Source: Hyphomicrobium album
GTDB lineage: Bacteria > Pseudomonadota > Alphaproteobacteria > Rhizobiales > Hyphomicrobiaceae
Assembly (NCBI RefSeq): GCF_009708035.1
Contig: NZ_WMBQ01000002.1
Coordinates: 1,054,001-1,118,000 of the forward strand
Direction of reading: 5' to 3'
Length of the DNA: 64,000 nt
Shown here: piece after piece, positions 17,321 to 24,742 of the stretch
Numbering within the stretch: the first letter of the stretch is position 1
How the letters are laid out: the number at the start of each line of letters is the position of its first letter
Notes under the pieces: generated by a model
What the model was told of the DNA's origin: nothing
Seen by the model: the letters and a program-made list of their open reading frames with translations, nothing else
The model's database searches: none
Translations under genes and position numbers: made by a program

Positions 17321-17620
17321 TTAAGGCGCCGGGTTGGAGGTCAGCGGCTTTGTCAGCGCATCGTCGCCGGCTTCGCCGGTGCCGGCACCACTGGCCCCAC
17401 CGTCATACAAGTCCTCCTGCTTCTGGGGTGCTGTAGGAACCTGCGCGGCGGAGCCCGGATTGCCCGCCTGCGGGTCGGCCGGATTGTTCACGCTCGGGGC
17501 CGGGACTTGGTTCTTCGAGGCATTGGGATCGTTGCCGAAACCGGCCTCCTGCGCGAGCGCGACACCGGCGGAAAGGCCGAGGGCAACGGCGGTCGCCAGG
17601 GCGATGGCGGAAGATCTCAT
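17321..17620 (-). CDS. Small secreted Pro/Asn-rich protein
   Basis: 99 residues. The signal peptide SSAIALATAVALGLSAGVALA is followed by a mature chain rich in Pro, Asn, Ala and Gly, likely disordered (GFGNDPNASKNQ and later segments). The ATG at 17620 has CCAAGGAGTGCTCGATC upstream, very like the gene at 14657. An exact EcfG-type promoter precedes it, suggesting stress induction. The function is unknown. Confidence 0.65.
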   Translation of the reverse strand: MRSSAIALATAVALGLSAGVALAQEAGFGNDPNASKNQVPAPSVNNPADPQAGNPGSAAQVPTAPQKQEDLYDGGASGAGTGEAGDDALTKPLTSNPAP

Positions 17621-17666
17621 GATCGAGCACTCCTTGGTCGGGTTTTATCGTACCCCTCGCGTCGAC

Positions 17667-17692
17667 AACGGGATTGTGGCCCCTCGTGTTCC
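17667..17692 (-). promoter_or_regulatory. Candidate EcfG promoter for the small secreted protein
   Basis: The minus strand reads GGAAC, 17 bases, CGTT, an exact consensus match. The -10 box is 46 bases upstream of the ATG at 17620. It is intergenic and correctly oriented. Confidence 0.55.
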
Positions 17693-17843
17693 ATGAACCG
17701 CTCGACGCGCCCACTTTCGACGCCCCCGTAACAAGCTGATTCAAAAGACTAATGTTTAGAGCGGCACCGGGCGGCATTGATGTTCCCGGTGGAACTGTGG
17801 GGGCGGCTTCTTCCGCGCATATTCGGGTGACAACAGCAACCGA

Positions 17844-18368
17844 ATGGATACTCAAATGACCCGCACGATCCTCGCCACCGCCGCTCTTCTCGCCGCCACG
17901 ACGCTCGCCACCACCGGCGCGCAGGCGTGCATCTCCTGCGAGTACGTTCCGGAGGTCGTCCGCAGCTCTTCGACGCTGCCGCACACGGGGCACTACTACG
18001 CTGCCGAGCCCTACCAGAAGAAGCGCACCATCAAGGCCGCCATCGTCGATAGGCCGTCACTGCGAGCCGCGAAGGTTGCCAAGCAGGCGAAGTTCGCCAA
18101 GGCCGAGCCGGAGAAGTCGGCGAAGGCCGAGCCGGTGAACGTCGCGAAGGCTGAGACCGTCGAGAAGAAGGTTGAAAAGAAGGCCGAAAAGACCATCGCC
18201 AAGGTTGAGACCGAGAACTCGTCAGTGACGCTGGCTTCCAATGCTGATGTCGCCACCAATGCGAAGGCGCCGGTGGAACAGACGACCACGACCACCGCAG
18301 CCAAGCCGACGGACTGCAAGAAGTTCTTCGCCTCGGTCGGCATGACCCTCACGGTGCCTTGCGAGTAA
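17844..18368 (+). CDS. Secreted Lys/Ala-rich protein, function unknown
   Basis: 174 residues (ATG at 17844; a second ATG four codons later also fits). The signal peptide TRTILATAALLAATTLATTGAQA is followed by a CISC pair near the mature N-terminus. Residues about 70-125 form a long Lys/Ala/Glu tract with irregular KAEP and AKAE repeats, and a Thr-rich stretch and a short Cys-containing tail (DCKKFFASVG to the final CE) complete it. Basic low-complexity periplasmic proteins of this kind often bind envelope polymers, but nothing here proves it. A strong intrinsic terminator follows. Confidence 0.65.
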   Translation: MDTQMTRTILATAALLAATTLATTGAQACISCEYVPEVVRSSSTLPHTGHYYAAEPYQKKRTIKAAIVDRPSLRAAKVAKQAKFAKAEPEKSAKAEPVNVAKAETVEKKVEKKAEKTIAKVETENSSVTLASNADVATNAKAPVEQTTTTTAAKPTDCKKFFASVGMTLTVPCE

Positions 18369-18395
18369 TCAACGCGCAGCATCTCACCAACGACA

Positions 18396-18428
18396 GCGCC
18401 CGCCGGGACGACCGGCGGGCGCCTTTTC
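18396..18428 (+). terminator. Strong rho-independent terminator
   Basis: GCGCCCGCCGG, loop GACGA, CCGGCGGGCGC, then CTTTTCTT: an 11-bp GC stem with a U tract, 28 bases after the stop at 18368. It also faces the convergent gene at 18447. Confidence 0.85.
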
Positions 18429-18446
18429 TTATGCGGTAGCGCGGAG

Positions 18447-19640
18447 CTATTTGAAGAGCGAGGTGAGCGAGAACGACGAGCCCTCGACAATGGGCGGTGC
18501 CTCGGCGACCTGCGGATGCGGTTCGTCGACGTAGACGGTGACGCCGGTGGCGCGGCCATCCTTGATCAGCTGTGCGACGTAGGCCCAGCCCTTCGGCTCG
18601 AGGCCGATGCACGCTTCCGACATCTCGCCTTTCAGTCGAACATGAATAGCGATGTTGCCGCGCGCGAGGATCGCCTTGGTCTGCGCTTTGCTGTAGCGCT
18701 CCTTGTTCGCGAGTTTGCGCAGCCAGATGCCGGCGACGTTGCGCTTGGTCTTCGGTCCCCAGCTCACGCGCCGCTCTTTCTCAGCCGAAAACGTGTACTC
18801 GCCCGGAGGCAGAGGTCCGACCGCACGCGCCGCGAGACATTCGGGGTCGGGATTGTTGCGGCAGACGTCGCGGCCGGAGATGGCCCAGGCGATGGTCCGT
18901 CCGTCGGCCTTGGGATCGTCGGAGACGACGAACAGGCGCCCCGTTCGTATAGTGTAGCCGAGCCTGAAGCTCGCCGCCGAGGCCGGCACCTCGCGCACGA
19001 CGTCCTGGTACGGATTGCAGATCTCGCCACCGGTCAACTTGCGCTTGAACCCGTTGAGGCTGATCGTCACGAAGTCGACGTTGGCTGCGCAGTCCCACTG
19101 CGGCAGCATCTGCTTGTCTTTGATTGCGGCGAGCACCGTCGCCGCCGCCGGCGTCTCGGCTGCGGATTCCTGCACCGATTCCGGCGCAGCCTTCGGCGCC
19201 GCGGCAACCTTCGATTTATCCTTCGGCTGCTTCTTCTCGACCGAGAGGGTGGTCTCCCACGGCAGCGGCGCGGGCGCCGGCTGACTGCGCACCTCCTCGC
19301 ACTTGGCGGACAACTTCGGCGGCTGGATCTGCTTCACTGCCAGCTGGCGGGCGACGGCGCTGCTCGCGCCCTGCTCGATGTAGGCACTGATCAGTGCCTG
19401 CTGAACGTCGACCTGCTCGGGCGAGAGCTCGAAGATACACTCGTCATAGAGCTGGTCACCGACCTTGGAGAAGATGTCGGCAATCTGGGCAGCCGCGGCC
19501 GATGGCCCGGCGTCGGTGGCTTCAACCGGTTGGGCGAAGCTCTGGCCGGGGGCAAGCAACAGGGTGCCGATGGCGGAAGCGAGCACCGCCCGACGCAGCC
19601 CATCCCTGCGCGCATTTCGAGGCATTTGAATGCCCTGCAT
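18447..19640 (-). CDS. Secreted protein with an L,D-transpeptidase/tlde1-like C-terminal motif
   Basis: 397 residues. After a signal peptide (about residues 17-36, ending in SFA-Q) there is a charged, Ala/Pro-rich linker with a Cys pair (DECIFE and KCEEV), then a C-terminal domain of about 190 residues. It shows GPLPPGEYTFSAEKERR and GNIAIHVRLKGEMSEACIGL near residue 330-350. The His...Ser-x-x-Cys-Ile arrangement resembles the active site of YkuD and DUF2778 (tlde1) peptidoglycan enzymes, but the Gly normally before Cys is Ala. The function is therefore only suggested. In-frame ATGs at 19640 and 19625 are both possible; the second has the better spaced AGGGC. Confidence 0.68.
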   Translation of the reverse strand: MQGIQMPRNARRDGLRRAVLASAIGTLLLAPGQSFAQPVEATDAGPSAAAAQIADIFSKVGDQLYDECIFELSPEQVDVQQALISAYIEQGASSAVARQLAVKQIQPPKLSAKCEEVRSQPAPAPLPWETTLSVEKKQPKDKSKVAAAPKAAPESVQESAAETPAAATVLAAIKDKQMLPQWDCAANVDFVTISLNGFKRKLTGGEICNPYQDVVREVPASAASFRLGYTIRTGRLFVVSDDPKADGRTIAWAISGRDVCRNNPDPECLAARAVGPLPPGEYTFSAEKERRVSWGPKTKRNVAGIWLRKLANKERYSKAQTKAILARGNIAIHVRLKGEMSEACIGLEPKGWAYVAQLIKDGRATGVTVYVDEPHPQVAEAPPIVEGSSFSLTSLFK

Positions 19641-19822
19641 ATCCTCGAACGCATCCCGCTATGTAGACTTGGTAGCCCAAGAGTCGGGGCAAGAGAAAGG
19701 CACTTGCCTCCCACGGGCGCTCCAGGGGGCGTCGGTGCGCCATGTGTCGCAAGAAATCGGCGCTGCGGCGCCTCCGAACGATTGCTATAGCGGGGCAGCC
19801 AACCGCCCACGGGAGCCCAGCC

Positions 19823-20116
19823 ATGTCCGACGAAAAAGACCTCCACGCCGCCATCGACCGCCTGACGCGTGAGAATGCCGAGCTAAACGGCCTGGTGCTC
19901 GCCACGGGCGTCATTCTGACCCAGCTGCTGCAGTCGATGACCCTGCGCGAGTTGAACCCGCAGAACGCGGCGACCCGGATCGTGAGCAACGCTCAGAAGG
20001 CGATTGAGGGCTTTCGGCCCGAACCGGCCGGCCCGCTCGACGGCGCGATGAGGGCGCGGGCCCTTTCGGCCGTGAAGCAGTTCGAGGACCAGCTGCGCTC
20101 GGTGCTCCCGACCTGA
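19823..20116 (+). CDS. Small soluble coiled-coil protein
   Basis: 97 residues. The N-terminal third (SDEKDLHAAIDRLTRENAEL) is coiled coil, followed by a mildly hydrophobic helix (VLATGVILTQLLQSM) and a charged C-terminal helix. The ATG at 19823 follows GGGAGCCCAGCC. No signal peptide and no recognised family. It stands alone on the plus strand between two minus-strand genes. Confidence 0.63.
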   Translation: MSDEKDLHAAIDRLTRENAELNGLVLATGVILTQLLQSMTLRELNPQNAATRIVSNAQKAIEGFRPEPAGPLDGAMRARALSAVKQFEDQLRSVLPT

Positions 20117-20189
20117 GGCCGACCCGACACCGCTCGGCCCTGAAATGGGTGGCGGGACGCGACGCAGGTGCGCCGCGTCTCCCACACTA

Positions 20190-20318
20190 TTAGCGGGAAG
20201 CGCCGGCTTTGGCGTTGCGTTCTTTCTTGGTGATTTTCGCTTCGCGCTTCTTGGTGTTCTCGGCTTTGCGCTGGCGCGCCTGGATCTTCTTACGGCGCGA
20301 GTCGGACAAGTTCGGCAT
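20190..20318 (-). CDS. 42-residue highly basic peptide
   Basis: A short frame starting at ATG 20318 with GAGGAGAACTGCA just upstream and ending TAA at 20190. The sequence begins MPNLSDSRRKKIQARQRKAE and continues with Lys-Lys-Arg/Glu clusters; over 40% of residues are Lys or Arg. No hydrophobic segment. The good ribosome site and clean stop make it a plausible real small gene, perhaps a nucleic-acid-associated peptide. No family is recognised. Confidence 0.5.
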   Translation of the reverse strand: MPNLSDSRRKKIQARQRKAENTKKREAKITKKERNAKAGASR

Positions 20319-20474
20319 TGCAGTTCTCCTCTATGTCGACGGGTGCATACAAGAGATGACGCTGGCCGCGCAAGCCGGTCAGATGCGCAGGTGAGTCCTG
20401 CCCGTCGTAAACACGATGCAGCCGGCGCGAGCCTTCGCCGGCGCCGGCCGTTAGAGGTTCGACAGCGCTTGGGT

Positions 20475-20948
20475 CTACTGGCCCCGAATGCGCTGGTTGA
20501 TCTCCGCCTGGGTGGGGACACGCCCATCCTGCGTGAGCTTGTCGATGATGCCCGGGAGCGCAGCCGCCAGCTGCGACAGAAGATCCTGCTGACTGCATCC
20601 GGCCTTGTCGGCCATCTGCGTCACGGCTCGCTTACCGAGCGCATCACCAAGGTCTTCGGGCTGCACAGGCTTGTTCTGGCCCGTGCCGATCCACGACTTC
20701 ACCGCGTCATCGAGACCGGCCGCTTGTAACTGGGCGAGCAATCCGCCGAGTCCGCCGGCGCCGGCACCGCCCTGCGGGGCAGCACTTGATTGCGGCACCT
20801 CGGCTTCTTGCTGCGGCGAAGCCTGACGCACGCCGGGCTGCTGCGGCTTGCCGACCAGCAGCTCCTGCAGAATCACCACCAACGGCTGTGAGGCGTTACC
20901 ACCGCCGCCCTGCGTAAACTGCTTTAGTGCGTCGTCGAGAATTCCCAT
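20475..20948 (-). CDS. YidB/DUF937-family protein
   Basis: 157 residues. The start (MGILDDALKQF) and the C-terminal block match the YidB (DUF937) family: GLGGLLAQLQAAGLDDAVKS, WIGTGQNKPVQPEDLGDALG and LLSQLAAALPGIIDKLTQDG. The middle is a Gln/Pro/Gly linker. The role is unknown; it is cytoplasmic, with no signal. The ATG at 20948 follows AAGAGGAGAGCGATC. The frame is open far upstream, but the upstream part does not belong to the family and overlaps the next gene. Confidence 0.8.
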   Translation of the reverse strand: MGILDDALKQFTQGGGGNASQPLVVILQELLVGKPQQPGVRQASPQQEAEVPQSSAAPQGGAGAGGLGGLLAQLQAAGLDDAVKSWIGTGQNKPVQPEDLGDALGKRAVTQMADKAGCSQQDLLSQLAAALPGIIDKLTQDGRVPTQAEINQRIRGQ

Positions 20949-20974
20949 GATCGCTCTCCTCTTACTCGCTTCGC

Positions 20975-21553
20975 CTACTGTTGACTCAGTCGCTTGTTGC
21001 ACTCGCTGTAGTAACCGCCGCCTTGCTCGGTCCACTTGGGCTCTGCGACGCCGGCGTCCTTGTTGGCGCGATACTGATCGCGGCAGGTGAGCATGCGGGC
21101 CTTGCCGGCGGGCATCCTCGCGTACTTCTTGGCGATGCTCGCGGGGAAGATCGTGCCCATCGTCGGCATCATGCTGCCGCTGCGCTTGGCGACCGTCGTG
21201 GGGCAGCCGGCAGAGCGGAACTCGTTCCACGTCATGGCGCCGAGCGTTCCGGCGGATTTCGCCGCCTGATAGCGCGCGCTGCATTCCTGCATCGTCGCAC
21301 CGGCGGTCTCGGAGACGGGTGCCGACTTCGAGGCGGGTGCCGCCTTCGTCTTCTTGATCGCCATGCTGGCGCCGGTGCCGCACTCGGCGGCGCGGAACTC
21401 GTTCCAGCTCATAGAACCGACGCCGCCGGCGTCGTTGGCAGCTTTATACTTCTCGCTGCATTGCTTCATTGTCAGCGCGCTGGCCGGTTGCGCGAACGCA
21501 CCCAGTATCAACGCCGCGACGATCAAAGTAACTCGGTATTCGCTGTTCGACAT
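20975..21553 (-). CDS. Secreted Cys-containing protein with three repeats
   Basis: 192 residues. Signal peptide (VTLIVAALILGAFAQPASA) followed by three related units: TMKQCSEKYKAANDAGGVGS, then TMQECSARYQAAKSAGTLGA, then LTCRDQYRANKDAGVAEPKW. The first two end with (S/T)WNEFR(A/S)A(E/G)CG. Each unit has two Cys about 25 residues apart, suggesting one disulfide per unit. The ATG at 21553 follows GATGAGGGCGCA. Similar single units occur in small secreted alphaproteobacterial proteins of unknown function, and the triplication is notable. It probably shares a transcript with the YidB-type gene 26 bases downstream. Confidence 0.66.
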   Translation of the reverse strand: MSNSEYRVTLIVAALILGAFAQPASALTMKQCSEKYKAANDAGGVGSMSWNEFRAAECGTGASMAIKKTKAAPASKSAPVSETAGATMQECSARYQAAKSAGTLGAMTWNEFRSAGCPTTVAKRSGSMMPTMGTIFPASIAKKYARMPAGKARMLTCRDQYRANKDAGVAEPKWTEQGGGYYSECNKRLSQQ

Positions 21554-21757
21554 TGCGCCCTCATCACGCATCTATTGAGTGGCACACACAGATCACCCGC
21601 GCGGCGCGTCGAGCAATCGAAGGTTCTCTGCAGGCTTTATCAATGGCGAACAAAACGCCCTCCATTTTATCGCCGGCATTGGCCACGATCGAGATGTCGT
21701 CGCGCCCGCGCTCTCTGCATGCGCCGAAGAGCATGCAGAGAGTTGCGTGGTCGTCCC

Positions 21758-24484
21758 TCAGAAGCCAAAGCTGCGCCGGAATACGTCGTTCGCCGTGGAC
21801 CCGCTGCTGACGCGCGCCGAGTAACCGCCGCCTCCACCACCGCCACCGCCGTAGCTGCGGCTGACGACGCGGCGGCCGCCGCCGCTGCGACCCTTGCGAG
21901 CCTGTTGCGCGTCATCGAGACGTTGCGCCAGCTCCACCTGCGCGAGGTGATCGGGCCCCTTGTCGATGTCCTTCCATTTGCCTTGCAGCGCCTGGGTAAT
22001 CCGCTTCTCGTGGCCGTAAATGTCGGGCTCGCTCGTCACCTCGCCGTCGCTGTCGACCTGCGCGGTGAAGTAGGCGAGGTGGACGGGGATGTGCTTGTCG
22101 AGGTGCGCGGCGATCTCCTCCGGGTCACCCTTGACGAGCTGCGCGACGTGCTCGGGCGTCCATCCCTTGTCGATGCCGAGCAGGAGCTGCGCCAGCGCGA
22201 GCGGGTTCTTCACGCGCACGCAGCCGTGGCTGAAGGTGCGCTGGCTGGCGTCGAACAAGCCCTTGCTCTGCGTGTCGTGCATGTAGACGGAGTGCTTGTT
22301 GGGGAAGGTGAACTTAATGAGGCCGAGGGCATTGCCCGGACCCGACGGCTGGTAGATGTCGTAGTTGCGGACGTCCGCCTTGTACCAATTGACGCTACCG
22401 GGGCGAACTTCCTTGCCGTTGCGAACGAGCTTCAAGCCCTGCCGATAGAAGTAGCCGCCGCCGCGCGCCAGGCTCGGGAACACCTCTTTCACCTTGATGC
22501 TCTCGGGGATGTTCCAGCGCGGGTGGAAGTAGATGGTCTCGAGGTCCTTGGAGAAGATCGGTGTCTGCGTGCTCGTCTCGCCGGTGATCACGCGTTCGTC
22601 GAGCACGGCCGCGCCATCCTTCACCACGCGGACGCGGAACTCCGGCACGTTGACCCAGACGTGCACGTCGCCGAGATCCTCCGGCATCCAGCGCCACTGC
22701 TCCATATTGGCGAGCAGGGTGGCAAGGCTGACGTTCTGTCGCTCATTGAGGGCACGGCGGGTACTGGCGTTGATTACGCCGTTGGCCGGCGAGATGTTGT
22801 GCTTTGCCTGAAAGCGCTTCACGGCGTCGGCGAGCATATCGTCGTAGTGATTGGCGTCCTCGCCGGAGGCGGCGATACCGAGGCGCTCGCGGATGAGCGC
22901 GACTTGCTCGTGCGTCGCTCCTGGTTTGATCTTCGAGCCCTTCGGAATAGTCACGGTCTCGCTTGCGGCGCCGTCGCGGCGCGCGAGGTACGCCTGACGC
23001 AGTTTTTCGAACTGCTCGTGCTGCGGGTGTAGCTTGCGCAGGTAGTCATCGGGTGCCTCGGCGGCGGCGATTCCAGTCATGACGAGGAACGGCGGACGGA
23101 CCTGCGGCTTGCGATCGAGATACGAGCTGAGCTGCGTGGCCGGGTCCTCGATGCGGCCGCCACGGGCGTAGCGCGCGTACTTCATCACGGCCAGGGATAG
23201 ACCGATCTCGGCGTCGACAAGCTGTCGTGCCGGCAGCGGCATGCCTCCTGCGGCGGGTAGCTCAGGAATGTCGAAGGCGGCAGCGTCCAGTCCCCAATCG
23301 TCGGCCCGTTTGATCTCGTCGATCACGGCGCGGGCAGCTGGCGTCCAGCCCGTCATTGCCGCCCAGACCGGTGCGTCGCGCCCGGCGTAAAACATCCACA
23401 GCGCGTCGCGATCAGCTTGCTGCGTGCCTGCGGGCAGCGGCGACAAGAGCCGGCGGCGCACATCGAGCGCCACCTGCTCCTCCGAACCCAGAAAATAGCT
23501 GGGCGGGGACTGCGGCGGTTGCATGGGAGCCGCCGTGGCCGGGGTGGCGACGATGACATTGAGGCCGAGCGTCAGGCCAGCGAACAATCCGGCGACGTGA
23601 GTGACGGCGGGCTTGGGCGTGGGGATCTCGGGCATGGGGGGAGCCTCTGCGGTGAGCGGTTCACGACTGGCGAGTTCGGCTTCGGCTGCGGTGACGACGC
23701 CGGCGGTGGCGACGGTCTTGAGGACGAAGTTGCGCGCGCGCAGCGCAGCTTCGGCATCGCGATCGGGGCGGCGCGCTTCCGGCGCCTGCGGTAGGGCGAC
23801 GAGGAGTGCCGCCTCGCCGACGGACAGCTGATGCGGCTCCTTGCCGAAGAATTTGAGACTTGCGGCGCGCACGCCTCGGACGCGTCCGCCGAACGGCGCG
23901 AGGCCGAGGTAGAGGCGCAGGATTTGTTTCTTGGTGAGCGAGCTTTCGAGCTGAATGGCGCGCACGATCTGCCGTAGCTTCACCGTCGGGGTGCGGCGAT
24001 ACTGATTGTCGAGCAGGCGTGCGACCTGCATCGTCAGCGTCGAACCGCCGGTGACGATGCGCCCGTTGAGGACGAGATCGCGCGCCGCGCGCAGCAATCC
24101 GTAGGGATCGACGCCGTAGTGCGAATAGAAGCGGCGGTCCTCGAACGCGAACAGCATGCGAAGGTAGCGCGGGTCGACCTTGTCGGGATCGAGCGGAGGC
24201 TGGCGGGGCTCTTGCGGCTCGACGGCATCGCTCATGTGCGCCGCCGTCGGCATGAGATGGGTGACGCGGGCAAACGGCGGGGGACCCATCTCGGTCATCG
24301 CCCAATGAACGCCGGCATAGACGACCAATGCGGCGGCGAGCGCGCACAGGACGGCGCCGATGGCCCAGCGACGCATCGTCTGCGAAGCGCGTGTCTGACT
24401 TTGATCGACCCCGTCTTGAGATCGCGCGTTGGCGAGACCGGCGGCTCGATACCCGGCTTCGCCTCCGTCATCAGCAACCGGCAT
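21758..24484 (-). CDS. GT51 peptidoglycan glycosyltransferase fused to YkuD L,D-transpeptidase
   Basis: 908 residues in one uninterrupted frame. Residues 38-60 are a membrane anchor. Residues ~100-260 are a PBP1C-type GT51 domain: EDRRFYSHYGVD (catalytic Glu115), GGSTLTMQVARLL at 146-158 and LAPFGGRVRGVRAASLKFFG. Where PBP1C would continue into its D,D-transpeptidase there is instead a hydrophobic stretch (297-318, ending ATPATAAP). Next come a YcbB-like scaffold, a peptidoglycan-binding domain (~548-580) and a YkuD domain with YMHDTQ and SHGCVRV (Cys755). A Gly-rich tail ends it. The ATG at 24484 follows GAGGGCTGA. An in-frame ATG at 23635, with GAGG eight bases upstream, could separately start the second half. 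The next gene upstream on this strand is murQ. Confidence 0.85.
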   Translation of the reverse strand: MPVADDGGEAGYRAAGLANARSQDGVDQSQTRASQTMRRWAIGAVLCALAAALVVYAGVHWAMTEMGPPPFARVTHLMPTAAHMSDAVEPQEPRQPPLDPDKVDPRYLRMLFAFEDRRFYSHYGVDPYGLLRAARDLVLNGRIVTGGSTLTMQVARLLDNQYRRTPTVKLRQIVRAIQLESSLTKKQILRLYLGLAPFGGRVRGVRAASLKFFGKEPHQLSVGEAALLVALPQAPEARRPDRDAEAALRARNFVLKTVATAGVVTAAEAELASREPLTAEAPPMPEIPTPKPAVTHVAGLFAGLTLGLNVIVATPATAAPMQPPQSPPSYFLGSEEQVALDVRRRLLSPLPAGTQQADRDALWMFYAGRDAPVWAAMTGWTPAARAVIDEIKRADDWGLDAAAFDIPELPAAGGMPLPARQLVDAEIGLSLAVMKYARYARGGRIEDPATQLSSYLDRKPQVRPPFLVMTGIAAAEAPDDYLRKLHPQHEQFEKLRQAYLARRDGAASETVTIPKGSKIKPGATHEQVALIRERLGIAASGEDANHYDDMLADAVKRFQAKHNISPANGVINASTRRALNERQNVSLATLLANMEQWRWMPEDLGDVHVWVNVPEFRVRVVKDGAAVLDERVITGETSTQTPIFSKDLETIYFHPRWNIPESIKVKEVFPSLARGGGYFYRQGLKLVRNGKEVRPGSVNWYKADVRNYDIYQPSGPGNALGLIKFTFPNKHSVYMHDTQSKGLFDASQRTFSHGCVRVKNPLALAQLLLGIDKGWTPEHVAQLVKGDPEEIAAHLDKHIPVHLAYFTAQVDSDGEVTSEPDIYGHEKRITQALQGKWKDIDKGPDHLAQVELAQRLDDAQQARKGRSGGGRRVVSRSYGGGGGGGGGYSARVSSGSTANDVFRRSFGF

Positions 24485-24742
24485 TCAGCCCTCGTCGAAG
24501 CACTCGCTCCGGCCCCCCTTAACGGGGCCCGCCGCGGCTCTTCCTGGCGCGGTCACGCGCATGAGCGTGCAAACATCGGGCGACCACAACCGAAACCGGT
24601 GAACCGCGTTTACATGTTCCGAACGGGATGCGCGCCATTTGAATCTTCGCGAATTGAGAGTGTTTTTCGCTTTGCCGACAGCGCGCGGCTTTTGGCGCCG
24701 TGCGTGCGCGCGGCGTTGTACTTTGTGTCTAGGAGAAAGGCG

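Noticed and set aside
15797-17731. Long plus-strand frame opposite the alpha-oxoamine synthase
   Set aside because: No family signs, no start signal, and typical shadow composition; the minus strand has intact PLP-enzyme motifs.
20981-23032. Long plus-strand frame opposite the GT51/L,D-transpeptidase
   Set aside because: It spans several minus-strand genes and their gaps, with no motif; it is a shadow frame.
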